A stretch of 64,000 nt of DNA from Gammaproteobacteria bacterium (GTDB taxonomy: Bacteria; Pseudomonadota; Gammaproteobacteria; Steroidobacterales; Steroidobacteraceae): positions 16,548 through 80,547 of the forward strand of contig JAQGOF010000004.1 of assembly GCA_028293745.1 (NCBI GenBank). Direction: 5' to 3'. Numbering within the stretch: position 1 is the first letter of the stretch; the number at the start of each line of letters is the position of its first letter. The notes below the pieces were generated by a model, which had not been told where the DNA came from, did no database searches, and saw only the letters and a list, made by a program, of their open reading frames with translations. This document shows positions 25,405-32,863 of the stretch, one piece after another. Both the position numbers and the translations under genes were made by a program.

Positions 25405-26802
25405 CTATCGCGCCGAGTCCTGCGCTCGCACTGCCTCATCCTTGCCTTCCGGGCCGGGGGGCGATTCCTTGCCGGTGTATGTCTCGAGACGGTTGTACAG
25501 TGTCTTGAGACTGACGCCCAGGATCTCGGCGGCCTTGCGTTTCACGTGACCGCAGTACGCAAGCGTGGCCATAGTCACGCGCCGCTCCACTTCCTCCAGC
25601 GGAGTACCTACCCGGATGGTAATCGTCGTGCCGTCGTCCGGCTTGGGAGCCGTGTCGGTTACAGCAACGTCGAACTCGATAACGTCGTCGGCCATGATGT
25701 ATGTGCGCTGCACATAGTTCTTCAACTCGCGCACGTTGCCGGGCCAGGGATGTTGATACAACCGGACCAGCGCATCGCGCGAGAAGGTTTTGTTCGTACT
25801 TTCGGCGCGGTTGAGGTCGTCGAGGAAGAACTGTGCCAGTTGCTCGATGTCCGTACCCCGCTCGCGCAGGGGCGGCAACCGGATCGGAAACACGTTCAGG
25901 CGGTGGTACAGGTCTTCACGTAGCTTGCCATCTGCAACCGCCTTCTCGGGCTCGCGGTTCGTGGCACAGATGACGCGGATGTCGCTAGCGACCGTCTGAG
26001 TGCCGCCAACTCGCATTACGGTGCCGGTCTCCAGGACGCGCAGAAGCTTTACCTGCAGCTCCATGGGCATCTCGGTGATTTCATCGAGGAAGATGGTTCC
26101 GCCATTGGAACGCTCGAAAAATCCCTTGTGCTGCCGATCGGCCCCGGTAAAGCTGCCCCGCTCGTGGCCGAACAGCTCGCTTTCGATCAGCTGCGGTGCT
26201 ACCGCGCCGCAGTTCAGCGGCAGAAAGGCCGAATCTCTGCGCCGCGACAGCTCGTGTACCGTGGCCGCGGCAAGCTCTTTGCCTGTACCGCTCTCACCTA
26301 TGAGCATGACGGTAGCCGAGGTCGGCGCCACGCGGCTGAGCTGGTCGTACAGGACCTGCATGCGAGGCGAGCTGCCCAGAATCCGGCCGAAACGGCCCAG
26401 CTTACGCAGCTCCTCGCGCAGCTCCCCGATCTCGTGTTGCAGCGCGGAGGTCTTCTTCGCGTGCCTCAGCACCGCTTGAACGCGGTCGAGATCCGCCGGT
26501 TTGACGAGATAGTCGCTCGCCCCTGCGCGCAGGGCAGCAACGGCACTGTCTACGGTGGCATGACCTGTGACGATAATGACTTCTGTGGCCTCAGGCTTCT
26601 CGAGCTCGCGCATGAGCTCGATGCCTTCGCCATCGGGCAGGCGAAGGTCGGTAAGCAGCACATCCGGGCGCTGCCGCCCGAGCTCAATCCGCGCGTCGCG
26701 GATGCTGTGCGCCCTGGCAACAGTAAACCCTTCCATTCGGGCGACTTCCTGCAGCCAGTCCACGACATCCGGGTCATCGTCGACGATCAGAGCATGTGCC
26801 AT
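25405..26802 (-). CDS. NtrC-family sigma-54-dependent response regulator
   Basis: A 465-residue activator. Receiver: Asp8-Asp10 pocket, phospho-acceptor Asp52 in LLTDLRLPDGEG. AAA+ domain: Walker A GESGTGKE at 169-176, sigma-54 contact loop GSFTGA at 216-221 and Walker B GGTIFLDE at 234-241, with PWPGNVREL near 370. A FIS-type helix-turn-helix (KRKAAEILGVSLKTLYNRL) ends the protein. The loop has Ser where most members have Ala (GAFTGA). No adjacent kinase is co-transcribed; the nearest candidate is the hybrid kinase about 2.5 kb away. It can drive the -24/-12 promoters found around rpoN, which is inference. Confidence 0.95.
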   Translation of the reverse strand: MAHALIVDDDPDVVDWLQEVARMEGFTVARAHSIRDARIELGRQRPDVLLTDLRLPDGEGIELMRELEKPEATEVIIVTGHATVDSAVAALRAGASDYLVKPADLDRVQAVLRHAKKTSALQHEIGELREELRKLGRFGRILGSSPRMQVLYDQLSRVAPTSATVMLIGESGTGKELAAATVHELSRRRDSAFLPLNCGAVAPQLIESELFGHERGSFTGADRQHKGFFERSNGGTIFLDEITEMPMELQVKLLRVLETGTVMRVGGTQTVASDIRVICATNREPEKAVADGKLREDLYHRLNVFPIRLPPLRERGTDIEQLAQFFLDDLNRAESTNKTFSRDALVRLYQHPWPGNVRELKNYVQRTYIMADDVIEFDVAVTDTAPKPDDGTTITIRVGTPLEEVERRVTMATLAYCGHVKRKAAEILGVSLKTLYNRLETYTGKESPPGPEGKDEAVRAQDSAR

Positions 26803-26982
26803 TTATCCCTCGTAAGACCTCTTGTTCATCGGTATTGCAATGTGGGGCGCGATTCTATGATTGCAAAAGCGGGTCGGGCGGTCCCGTAGGTGCGGGGGTC
26901 CGGGGCGCGTAACCTGCGGCATCTGTGGGAACAATAGATGCGTATCTCCTGGTAACGAAATGCTGGCGGGGAGGTTAGCCGG

Positions 26983-27177
26983 ATGGCTTGGTTTATCGGC
27001 TTTCTAGCTATCGGCGTAGTCGCCCTGGGTGCCGGGTATGATCGACGGCGCCAGCGGGAGCGTTCAAGGGTAGCACGGCCCGAGATCCACCGCTGGGAAG
27101 AGGAAGGCGGCGCCGTTTCAGAGGGCCCGGCGGAGTCGCCGGATGGCAAGCCCGCCGCCGAGACGACAACACACTAA
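26983..27177 (+). CDS. Small single-pass membrane protein
   Basis: A 64-residue protein with one N-terminal hydrophobic segment (residues 2-19) and a charged cytoplasmic-like tail. GGGGAGG lies eight bases upstream of the ATG. It ends 3 bp before the converging antiporter gene. No family is recognised. Confidence 0.5.
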   Translation: MAWFIGFLAIGVVALGAGYDRRRQRERSRVARPEIHRWEEEGGAVSEGPAESPDGKPAAETTTH

Positions 27178-27180
27178 GGA

Positions 27181-28371
27181 TTAAAGATCGACCGTTCCGG
27201 GTGACGGGCGGCTCAGGGGCAGGCCCGAAATCGTACTGGCAATGATCGAGGTCACCACGACGACGAGCGTGACCCCCGCCAACAGCCGGGCGTATGGAGC
27301 GCCAAGCCCGTGGTTGATCGAGAAAGCCAGGCAGTACAGTGAAGCGATGCCCCGGGCCGTGAAGCCCGCGACACTGCGCCATTGCGCCTCGGGCATGGCC
27401 ATCCCACCCAGCGCAAGGCGGACCGCGAGCGGCCTGATGATGAGTATCAGAATCCCCGCGAACACCAGCATCCACCACTTGTATTCGATGCTGGCGACCA
27501 ATGCTCCCACGAGCACGACGATCACGAGCCAGCAATAGCGCTCTATCCGGCCTGCGATTTTCAACACCCGCGGCATGAGTGGCCGATTGCGCAACGGCCG
27601 ACGCAATCGGCCGCCATGTGACAGCGCGACCCCGGCAGTGAAAACGGCGAGGAAGCCGTCTGTGTGAATAGCCAGGGCCGCGCCATAGGCCAAGGCGGCA
27701 GTCGCAAACACCATCGCCTCTTCCAGGAAGTCCGCCTGGCGCTCCGGATCCAGGAGCTTTATCCAGCGCGCCATGCCTGCGCCGATCACAGAGCCCACCA
27801 CGAAGCCGCCGGCGACAGCCCACAGCGCCACGGGCGCGATCGAGCCCAGCGCGGCGGAATCCGAATCGCTCAAGCCCATCATCCCGAGTACCAACAGTAC
27901 GAGAGCTGCGGCCAGTCCGTTGTTGATACCGCTTTCCGCGCAGAGGATGAACGACGGCGCGTCCTGCTCGGCGTCGGACTGCGAAGGCACGTCCGAGGCC
28001 AGCACAGAATCGGTCGGGGCGATGATGGCCCCGAGAAGCAGGGACTCCGCCAGACTCAGGTCGAACATTAGATGGGCGGCCGCGGCGGCCAGCGCTATGG
28101 TCGCAAGAGTGGCGAGAGTGGACAGCCGCAGAGGTATCCGCCACGTACGCCACTCGATCGGCATTCGCAGCCGCAGCCCGAGACAGAACAGGCATGTCAG
28201 CAAGGCGATCTCGCTGACCGTTTCGATCAGCGCGCCGTCTTCCATTAGTTGAGGCCGCAGAAGCCGCAGTCCCAGGGGTCCCAGCAGAACGCCAACTCCG
28301 AGTGCGACGACGGCCGCGTGAGCGGGACGCCGCGTCAATGCGAAATCAATTCTATGGCCGGGCGTCGCCAC
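27181..28371 (-). CDS. Cation:proton antiporter, CPA1 (NhaP-like) family
   Basis: A 396-residue protein with about 11-12 membrane helices. GAIIAPTDSVLASDV carries the conserved ATDP-like motif (here PTD), and ESGINNGLAAALVL the ESxxND-type ion-binding site in the form ESGINN. FTARGIASLY is the conserved C-terminal helix. The family exchanges sodium or potassium for protons at the inner membrane. Replacement of Asp in ESGIND by Asn is unusual for an active sodium/proton exchanger. It starts at a GTG and its 5' end overlaps the DUF2383 gene by 20 bp. Confidence 0.85.
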   Translation of the reverse strand: MATPGHRIDFALTRRPAHAAVVALGVGVLLGPLGLRLLRPQLMEDGALIETVSEIALLTCLFCLGLRLRMPIEWRTWRIPLRLSTLATLATIALAAAAAHLMFDLSLAESLLLGAIIAPTDSVLASDVPSQSDAEQDAPSFILCAESGINNGLAAALVLLVLGMMGLSDSDSAALGSIAPVALWAVAGGFVVGSVIGAGMARWIKLLDPERQADFLEEAMVFATAALAYGAALAIHTDGFLAVFTAGVALSHGGRLRRPLRNRPLMPRVLKIAGRIERYCWLVIVVLVGALVASIEYKWWMLVFAGILILIIRPLAVRLALGGMAMPEAQWRSVAGFTARGIASLYCLAFSINHGLGAPYARLLAGVTLVVVVTSIIASTISGLPLSRPSPGTVDL

Positions 28372-28840
28372 CGGTGCTCGCGGCCATCAGGCCGCCCTGA
28401 CGTTGATCGGTGTGAAGGAAGCGAATCTGATCGTGATCGCTCATCATGCCCTCGAACTGGCGCAGGATCACCTGCCGCACGAACTCCGGCAGATGATCAT
28501 CCAATGCATTCCGGTATACCTCAAGAGCGTGGTCTTCGCCATGCTCGCACTCGTCGATGAGCGCCTGGTCGGTATTCTGGGTCAGGGCGGTTTGCAGATT
28601 GACCCAACCCCGGCGGGCCGCGCCGCGGATCTTGCCGCAGGCGGCCGGATCTGCCCCGAGCTGTGCGAGCAATTCGCACAGCTCCCCGGCAGCGGCGGTG
28701 TGCCGGCTGGCACGGCTCACAAACAACTTCTTCAGTCCATCGGCGTGGGCGTGCTCCGCGCACGCCATGAAACCATGTTCACCGCTCTTAGCAACCGCCA
28801 ACAGCTCGCTCAGGGTTGGGATGGTGTAACGATAATTCAT
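28352..28840 (-). CDS. DUF2383 / PA2169-family four-helix-bundle protein
   Basis: A 162-residue ferritin-like helical protein. The pattern GEHGFMACAEHA, then SRASRHTAAAGELCELLAQLG, then ALIDECEHGEDHALEVYRNAL is typical of DUF2383, with the acidic and His residues of a possible metal site. AGGGGG lies just upstream of the ATG. Its 3' end overlaps the antiporter start, so the two form an operon. Members are often linked to stress responses; the biochemical role is unknown. Confidence 0.85.
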   Translation of the reverse strand: MNYRYTIPTLSELLAVAKSGEHGFMACAEHAHADGLKKLFVSRASRHTAAAGELCELLAQLGADPAACGKIRGAARRGWVNLQTALTQNTDQALIDECEHGEDHALEVYRNALDDHLPEFVRQVILRQFEGMMSDHDQIRFLHTDQRQGGLMAASTGGDARP

Positions 28841-29198
28841 ACTTCCCCCTCGGAGGCCGCGGGCCTGCGTTACAGCATGCACCGTACCCGGCAAGGCACC
28901 TTCGACGCCCTTGGGAGGTGCATCGAACATGAAAAACCGCTTGCAGGAGATACGGCCCGCGCACGCAGGAATTTTTTTCACGCCATTGCTGAGCGCGCGG
29001 GTACGAATTACATCAAGGGAGCCGCGGAATGCACTCCCATTCCAACGAGCGGGTCCCTTCGCGTCGAAATTTGTTGGCATCGCTGGCGCCCAATCGGCGT
29101 CGTAAAAGGTCTATCGTAGACATCCAGGCCCTACCTGCCGACACTCTCCCTCGCCAGCTCGCAACAGCGAGCAGGAAGTGTTCCCGCGGCCCGTTGCT
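28841..29198. other. Intergenic region upstream of the DUF2383 gene and the candidate small RNA
   Basis: Both strands are open in places but with no conserved protein sequence, and no perfect inverted repeats are seen. The leftward promoter of the DUF2383 operon must lie in its left part. A weak -24/-12-like match (TGGCATCGCTGGCGC near 29083) lacks the TTGC of the -12 element and was not accepted. Confidence 0.5.
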
Positions 29199-29214
29199 TG
29201 GCATAACGGTTGCA
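29199..29214 (+). promoter_or_regulatory. Sigma-54 (-24/-12) promoter of the candidate small RNA
   Basis: TGGCATAACGGTTGCA fits the consensus TGGCAYR-N4-TTGCW at every fixed position, with GG and GC exactly ten bases apart. The predicted start of transcription is about base 29225. No convincing gene follows; instead three hairpins and a terminator do. Confidence 0.75.
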
Positions 29215-29224
29215 TGTTGGATGG

Positions 29225-29347
29225 GCACGCGGGTTGCGACCCTCCTGCGTAAACCAGTTTTGAGCTACCGCCTTTGTCGAGGCGGCAGCACTTGCCGAAG
29301 ACCCCCCGTTTGGCGGGCTGTGGTGCGAACAGCCCGCTCCTTTTTTG
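29225..29347 (+). ncRNA. Candidate sigma-54-dependent small RNA (about 120 nt)
   Basis: Starting about 12 bases after the -12 element, the stretch folds into three consecutive hairpins. The first pairs ACGC+GGGT (29227-29234) with ACCC (29239-29242) and GCGT (29247-29250), leaving TCCT bulged. The second pairs CCGCCT (29268-29273) with AGGCGG (29280-29285) around TTGTCG, extended by GCT/AGC after one mismatch. The third is an intrinsic terminator. No frame with a ribosome site covers it. It is transcribed against its neighbours, between a DUF2383 gene and a hybrid kinase. The combination of promoter, structure and terminator is the evidence; no known RNA family is recognised. Confidence 0.6.
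29313..29347 (+). terminator. Intrinsic terminator of the candidate small RNA
   Basis: GCGGGCTGT at 29313-29321 pairs perfectly with ACAGCCCGC at 29329-29337 around GGTGCGA, followed by TCCTTTTTT. The U-run is on the plus strand, so it ends rightward transcription; no rightward protein gene lies upstream. Confidence 0.88.
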
Positions 29348-29348
29348 C

Positions 29349-31010
29349 CTATCGTCCGTGGTCGGCCAAACGGCGCACCAGCGGCACGAACGTATTGAAG
29401 TCAACTGGCTTCGGCACGTGTAGATCGAACCCCGCATCCATAGCCGCTTCCACATCGCGGGTCGAGGCATAGCCGGTCACCGCTATGGCCAACATCTGCC
29501 GCCCCGACTGCAAGGCGCGCAGCCGCCGGACCAGGGAGTAGCCATCCACCTCCGGCATTCCAATGTCTGTCACGATGATGTCGAAATGGGCGCCCGCTTC
29601 CTGGAGCTTCTCGAATGCCGACATGGCGGAATCCGTGACGGTGACGTTGGCCCCCTCGAGCTTCAACGTTTCCGCAACAATGGTGCGGGCGTCGGGCTCG
29701 TCGTCTACCACGAGGATGGACAGGCCGCCGAGACTGGCGTGACCCGCCCCGGAGTCCGAGTCGCCGGTACCGTGCGCCTCGGCCGATCTCCAAGGCTGGC
29801 GGACTGGAAAGCTGGCAACGAACTTTGCGCCACGGCCAACACCGGCACTGCTGGCCGAGATGGTGCCGCCATGCAGCGTCACGATCTCGCGCACGAGTGC
29901 CAGTCCCAAACCCAGCCCGCCGGAGTGACGGGTGATCGAACTGTCTGCCTGCCGAAACCGGTCAAACACGTGGGGAAGCGACTCGGGCGCAATGCCCAGC
30001 CCCGTGTCTTCGACACCGAGCTCCGCGAACCCTTCCGCGTTACGCAGGGTGACGCAGATCCGACCGCCGGAGCTGGTGAACTTCAGCGCGTTCGACAGCA
30101 AGTTGGTCACCACCTGCTGCAATCGGTCCGGATCGCCGCGTAACTGGCCGGCACCCGGCTCGAAATCCGCTTGCAATGCTATTGCCTTCGCGGCGGCCGT
30201 CGGCCGCGCCAGGTCCAACGCCGCGGAAACAACTTTCGCGAGCTGCATGGGACGGGCTTCGATACGCAGCTTGCCCGTCTCGATACGCCCGAGATCCAGG
30301 AGATCGTTGACCATCTTCAGTTGCGCGCGGGCGCTGTGCTCGATTCGAGTCGTAATCGAGGCAACTTCGGGATCATCCGGGCGCTTGAGCGCCAGGATGC
30401 GGTTCCAGCCGAGGATCGCGTTCAAGGGCGAGCGCAACTCGTGCGAGAACACGGACAGGAATTGGTCCTTGCCGCGATTCGCGGCTTGCGCTTCCGAGCG
30501 CAGGCGCCGCTCGGTGTCCAGAACCGCTGCGCGCTCGACCGCCTGACTGGCCGTCGCTTTTTTCTCGGCGCTGACGTTCCGCGACGTCAGGATCAGAGTG
30601 CGATGATTGTTGCCGTCATTGGTGGCTCGGCCATGCAACGCTATCCATTGTGCGCTCCGGTCGGGCCATGTTGCCTGCACCACCAAGTCGAAATCCACGC
30701 TGCTTGCGATAGCTGCGCGCGCCGCATCGGCAAGCGTGAGTCGACTCTCCGCAGCCACGCGTTCCAGCAGGCTCGGCCAATCGAGCTGCGCATCCGGGGC
30801 CCAGCCAAATTCCGCCTTGAATTGTGAATTCGCGCGCAGCTCGCGGGTCTCACTGTCGAGCACGCAGAAACCCAGGTGCGAAGCTGCGACGACGGCTTCC
30901 AGCTCGTCGTTGCGGCGTGCGAGGGCGGCGCACTGCGCCTGCGCGCGTTCGAGCTCGCCCGACAGGTCGGGTATGAGGGAACTCAGCCCCGGTTCATGAA
31001 TTGAAGTCAT
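29349..31010 (-). CDS. Hybrid sensor histidine kinase/response regulator (PAS-HisKA-HATPase-REC)
   Basis: A 553-residue soluble protein. A coiled coil (15-40) leads into a PAS domain (about 40-150); HisKA carries His190 in FSHELRSPLNAILGW; the HATPase has LLSNALKF, VEDTGLGIAPE and GGLGLGLAL; the C-terminal receiver has phospho-acceptor Asp482 in VTDIGMPEVDG. All catalytic motifs are intact. It has no membrane helix, so it senses a cytoplasmic signal or works with a partner. It is divergent from rpoN and a -24/-12 match precedes it, so it may be sigma-54 controlled and may feed the NtrC-type activator. Confidence 0.93.
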   Translation of the reverse strand: MTSIHEPGLSSLIPDLSGELERAQAQCAALARRNDELEAVVAASHLGFCVLDSETRELRANSQFKAEFGWAPDAQLDWPSLLERVAAESRLTLADAARAAIASSVDFDLVVQATWPDRSAQWIALHGRATNDGNNHRTLILTSRNVSAEKKATASQAVERAAVLDTERRLRSEAQAANRGKDQFLSVFSHELRSPLNAILGWNRILALKRPDDPEVASITTRIEHSARAQLKMVNDLLDLGRIETGKLRIEARPMQLAKVVSAALDLARPTAAAKAIALQADFEPGAGQLRGDPDRLQQVVTNLLSNALKFTSSGGRICVTLRNAEGFAELGVEDTGLGIAPESLPHVFDRFRQADSSITRHSGGLGLGLALVREIVTLHGGTISASSAGVGRGAKFVASFPVRQPWRSAEAHGTGDSDSGAGHASLGGLSILVVDDEPDARTIVAETLKLEGANVTVTDSAMSAFEKLQEAGAHFDIIVTDIGMPEVDGYSLVRRLRALQSGRQMLAIAVTGYASTRDVEAAMDAGFDLHVPKPVDFNTFVPLVRRLADHGR

Positions 31011-31064
31011 GTCGTTCGCACTAGATCAGCTGCGACAGCTGAAGCGGCGGTTCTTACACACCGT

Positions 31065-31080
31065 TGCAAGTTCTCCGCCC
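31065..31080 (-). promoter_or_regulatory. Possible sigma-54 promoter of the hybrid kinase
   Basis: On the minus strand the site reads GGGCGGAGAACTTGCA. The -12 element TTGCA is perfect and GG-N10-GC spacing is correct, but only GGC of the -24 TGGCAC is kept. It would give a 5' leader of about 40 bases. Confidence 0.4.
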
Positions 31081-31153
31081 GAGGAAGCGCCCGAAGGCGC
31101 GGGAACGGCCGGTAGTAGGAGCCCTTAGGCCCAAGCGGCGCGTCCAGTAGCTT

Positions 31154-31169
31154 TGGCATGGCTGTTGCT
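31154..31169 (+). promoter_or_regulatory. Sigma-54 (-24/-12) promoter of rpoN
   Basis: TGGCATGGCTGTTGCT matches TGGCAYR-N4-TTGCW at all fixed positions with GG-N10-GC spacing. The predicted transcript starts near 31180, about 25 bases before the rpoN ATG. This implies that sigma-54 directs its own synthesis. Confidence 0.75.
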
Positions 31170-31204
31170 GTAGTTCCAGTCGATCGCTTTCGAGGATTCC
31201 CGGA

Positions 31205-32569
31205 ATGTCCAATGCCGTAATGGGACTGCGCCTGAAGCAGCAGCTCACCCTCACACCGAGACTGCAGCAGTCCGTGAAGCTTTTGCAGTTATCGGCCCTG
31301 GAGTGTGTGCAAGAACTGCACCAGGCAATCGCCCAGAACCCATTCCTCGAAGAAGCCACGGAGAACGCGGAGACACGCTCCGAGGCCGAAGATGGCTCGT
31401 CCGAAGACACGTCGCGCAGCGACCTCGATTTTTCCGGCAACGGATCGAGCAGCAGCGGCGGTGATGACACCCCGGATTGGACAGAGTGGACCGCCTCGCC
31501 GGCCACATTGCATGACTCGCTCCACGAGCAGCTGTTACTTCTCGGCCTGAGCGAGCGCGACTACGCGCTTGCGAATCTCGTCGTCGACGCGCTCGACGAA
31601 GACGGCTTCCTCCGCCAGCCGCTCGAGGAGATTCAAGCGTTTGCGCCTGGTGCCGAACCTGGGGAAATCGAGACGGCCCTACGGATCGTACAGACGCTCG
31701 AGCCGAGCGGAATTGCGGCACGCAACCTGGGCGAATGCCTCGCGCTTCAATTACACGGGCTTGATCAAGGCACGCCGGGGCGGGACGTCGCGCTCGACCT
31801 CGTTCAAAACGCCTTGAGCCTGATGGCTGCACGCGACAACACGCGCCTGGTGGAAACGCTGGGCTGTTCTGAGGACGAGCTGCGCGTTGCGATGGAGTTG
31901 ATTCGCAGCCTGGACCCGCGTCCGGGCTCCAAGGTCGGAACGTTCGAACCGCGCGCAATCGTTCCGGATGTCGTCGTACGGAAGGAAAAGAAGCGCTGGG
32001 TCGTCAGCATCAATGCGGCAATCTATCCGCGCATTCGTGTAAACCAACAGTACGCGGACTACTTCCGCCAGGCACGCGACGGTGAGACTGCGTTGCTCGC
32101 GCAGCATCTGCAGGAAGCACGTTGGTTGGTCCGCAATCTCGAACAGCGTTTTCTCACCATACAGCGCGTGGCCGAGGCGGTCGTCGCACGCCAGCGTAAT
32201 TTCTTCGAGTACGGTGATCTCGCGATGCGTCCGTTGACGCTTCGGGAGATCGCAGATGAGCTCGGTTTGCACGAGTCGACCGTATCGCGTGCGACGAGCC
32301 ACAAATATATGGCCACACCGCGGGGTGTGGTTGCATTCAAGCGCTTCTTCTCGCGACAGCTGGCGACAACCAGTGGTGGCTCGTGTTCAGCCACCGCAAT
32401 ACGAGCACTGCTGCGCGAGTTCATCGCAGCGGAAGATCGCCGCAATCCGCTGTCGGATGTCCAGTTGACTGAGCTGCTCGCCGATCGGGGAGTCAAGGTG
32501 GCCCGCCGGACTGTAACGAAGTACCGGCGGTCGATGCTGTTGCCAGCCGTGGATTTCCGCCGCGCCTGA
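31205..32569 (+). CDS. rpoN: RNA polymerase sigma-54 factor
   Basis: A 454-residue sigma-54. Region I is Gln/Leu-rich (LKQQLTLTPRLQQSVKLLQLSALE), followed by an acidic stretch (40-95), the core-binding domain, the helix-turn-helix (LREIADELGLHESTVSRATSHKYM) and the RpoN box ARRTVTKYR at residues 433-441. It recognises -24/-12 promoters and needs an AAA+ activator, such as the one encoded at 25.4-26.8 kb. The usual lptB-rpoN-hpf neighbourhood is absent: here rpoN stands alone between a hybrid kinase and a BON gene, so it may be a second copy (rpoN2-like). Confidence 0.95.
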   Translation: MSNAVMGLRLKQQLTLTPRLQQSVKLLQLSALECVQELHQAIAQNPFLEEATENAETRSEAEDGSSEDTSRSDLDFSGNGSSSSGGDDTPDWTEWTASPATLHDSLHEQLLLLGLSERDYALANLVVDALDEDGFLRQPLEEIQAFAPGAEPGEIETALRIVQTLEPSGIAARNLGECLALQLHGLDQGTPGRDVALDLVQNALSLMAARDNTRLVETLGCSEDELRVAMELIRSLDPRPGSKVGTFEPRAIVPDVVVRKEKKRWVVSINAAIYPRIRVNQQYADYFRQARDGETALLAQHLQEARWLVRNLEQRFLTIQRVAEAVVARQRNFFEYGDLAMRPLTLREIADELGLHESTVSRATSHKYMATPRGVVAFKRFFSRQLATTSGGSCSATAIRALLREFIAAEDRRNPLSDVQLTELLADRGVKVARRTVTKYRRSMLLPAVDFRRA

Positions 32570-32581
32570 AGGCGCGGCGGA
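32556..32581 (+). terminator. Strong hairpin at the end of rpoN
   Basis: TCCGCCGCGCC pairs perfectly with GGCGCGGCGGA over 11 bp around a TGAA tetraloop that contains the rpoN stop codon. Only TTCCCG follows, so the U-run is poor. It may act as a weak terminator or stabilise the 3' end. Confidence 0.6.
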
Positions 32582-32863
32582 TTCCCGTTGCGCCCTCGGC
32601 AGCCTCTCCGTCCGCCCTCGGCGCTTCCTGTCCGCCCCCTCCGCTCGGCCGCGGCTTCCGTCTCCCTAAATCCGCTTCCTGCGCCGATGGCCTCGTCGAT
32701 AGCCTCCGAGCGGCGGAAGTCGCAAGGCGCGACGTTGATCATGCAAGCGAGCGGGGTCCCGGCGCGTGCGTCCGTGCCGGACCCGCCGCTTGCATGGTCA
32801 GCGGCGCGCGTCACCAGCGGGCACCTGATTCCGACCGGTCAACCACGACTCGGTCTCCAGCCG

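Noticed and set aside
29079..29095. TGGCATCGCTGGCGC as another sigma-54 promoter
   Set aside because: GG-N10-GC is present but the -12 element reads GCGC and no gene or terminator pattern follows closely.
32582..32863. Pro/Arg-rich frame downstream of rpoN
   Set aside because: No ribosome site, no homologous motif; composition matches GC-rich noncoding sequence.
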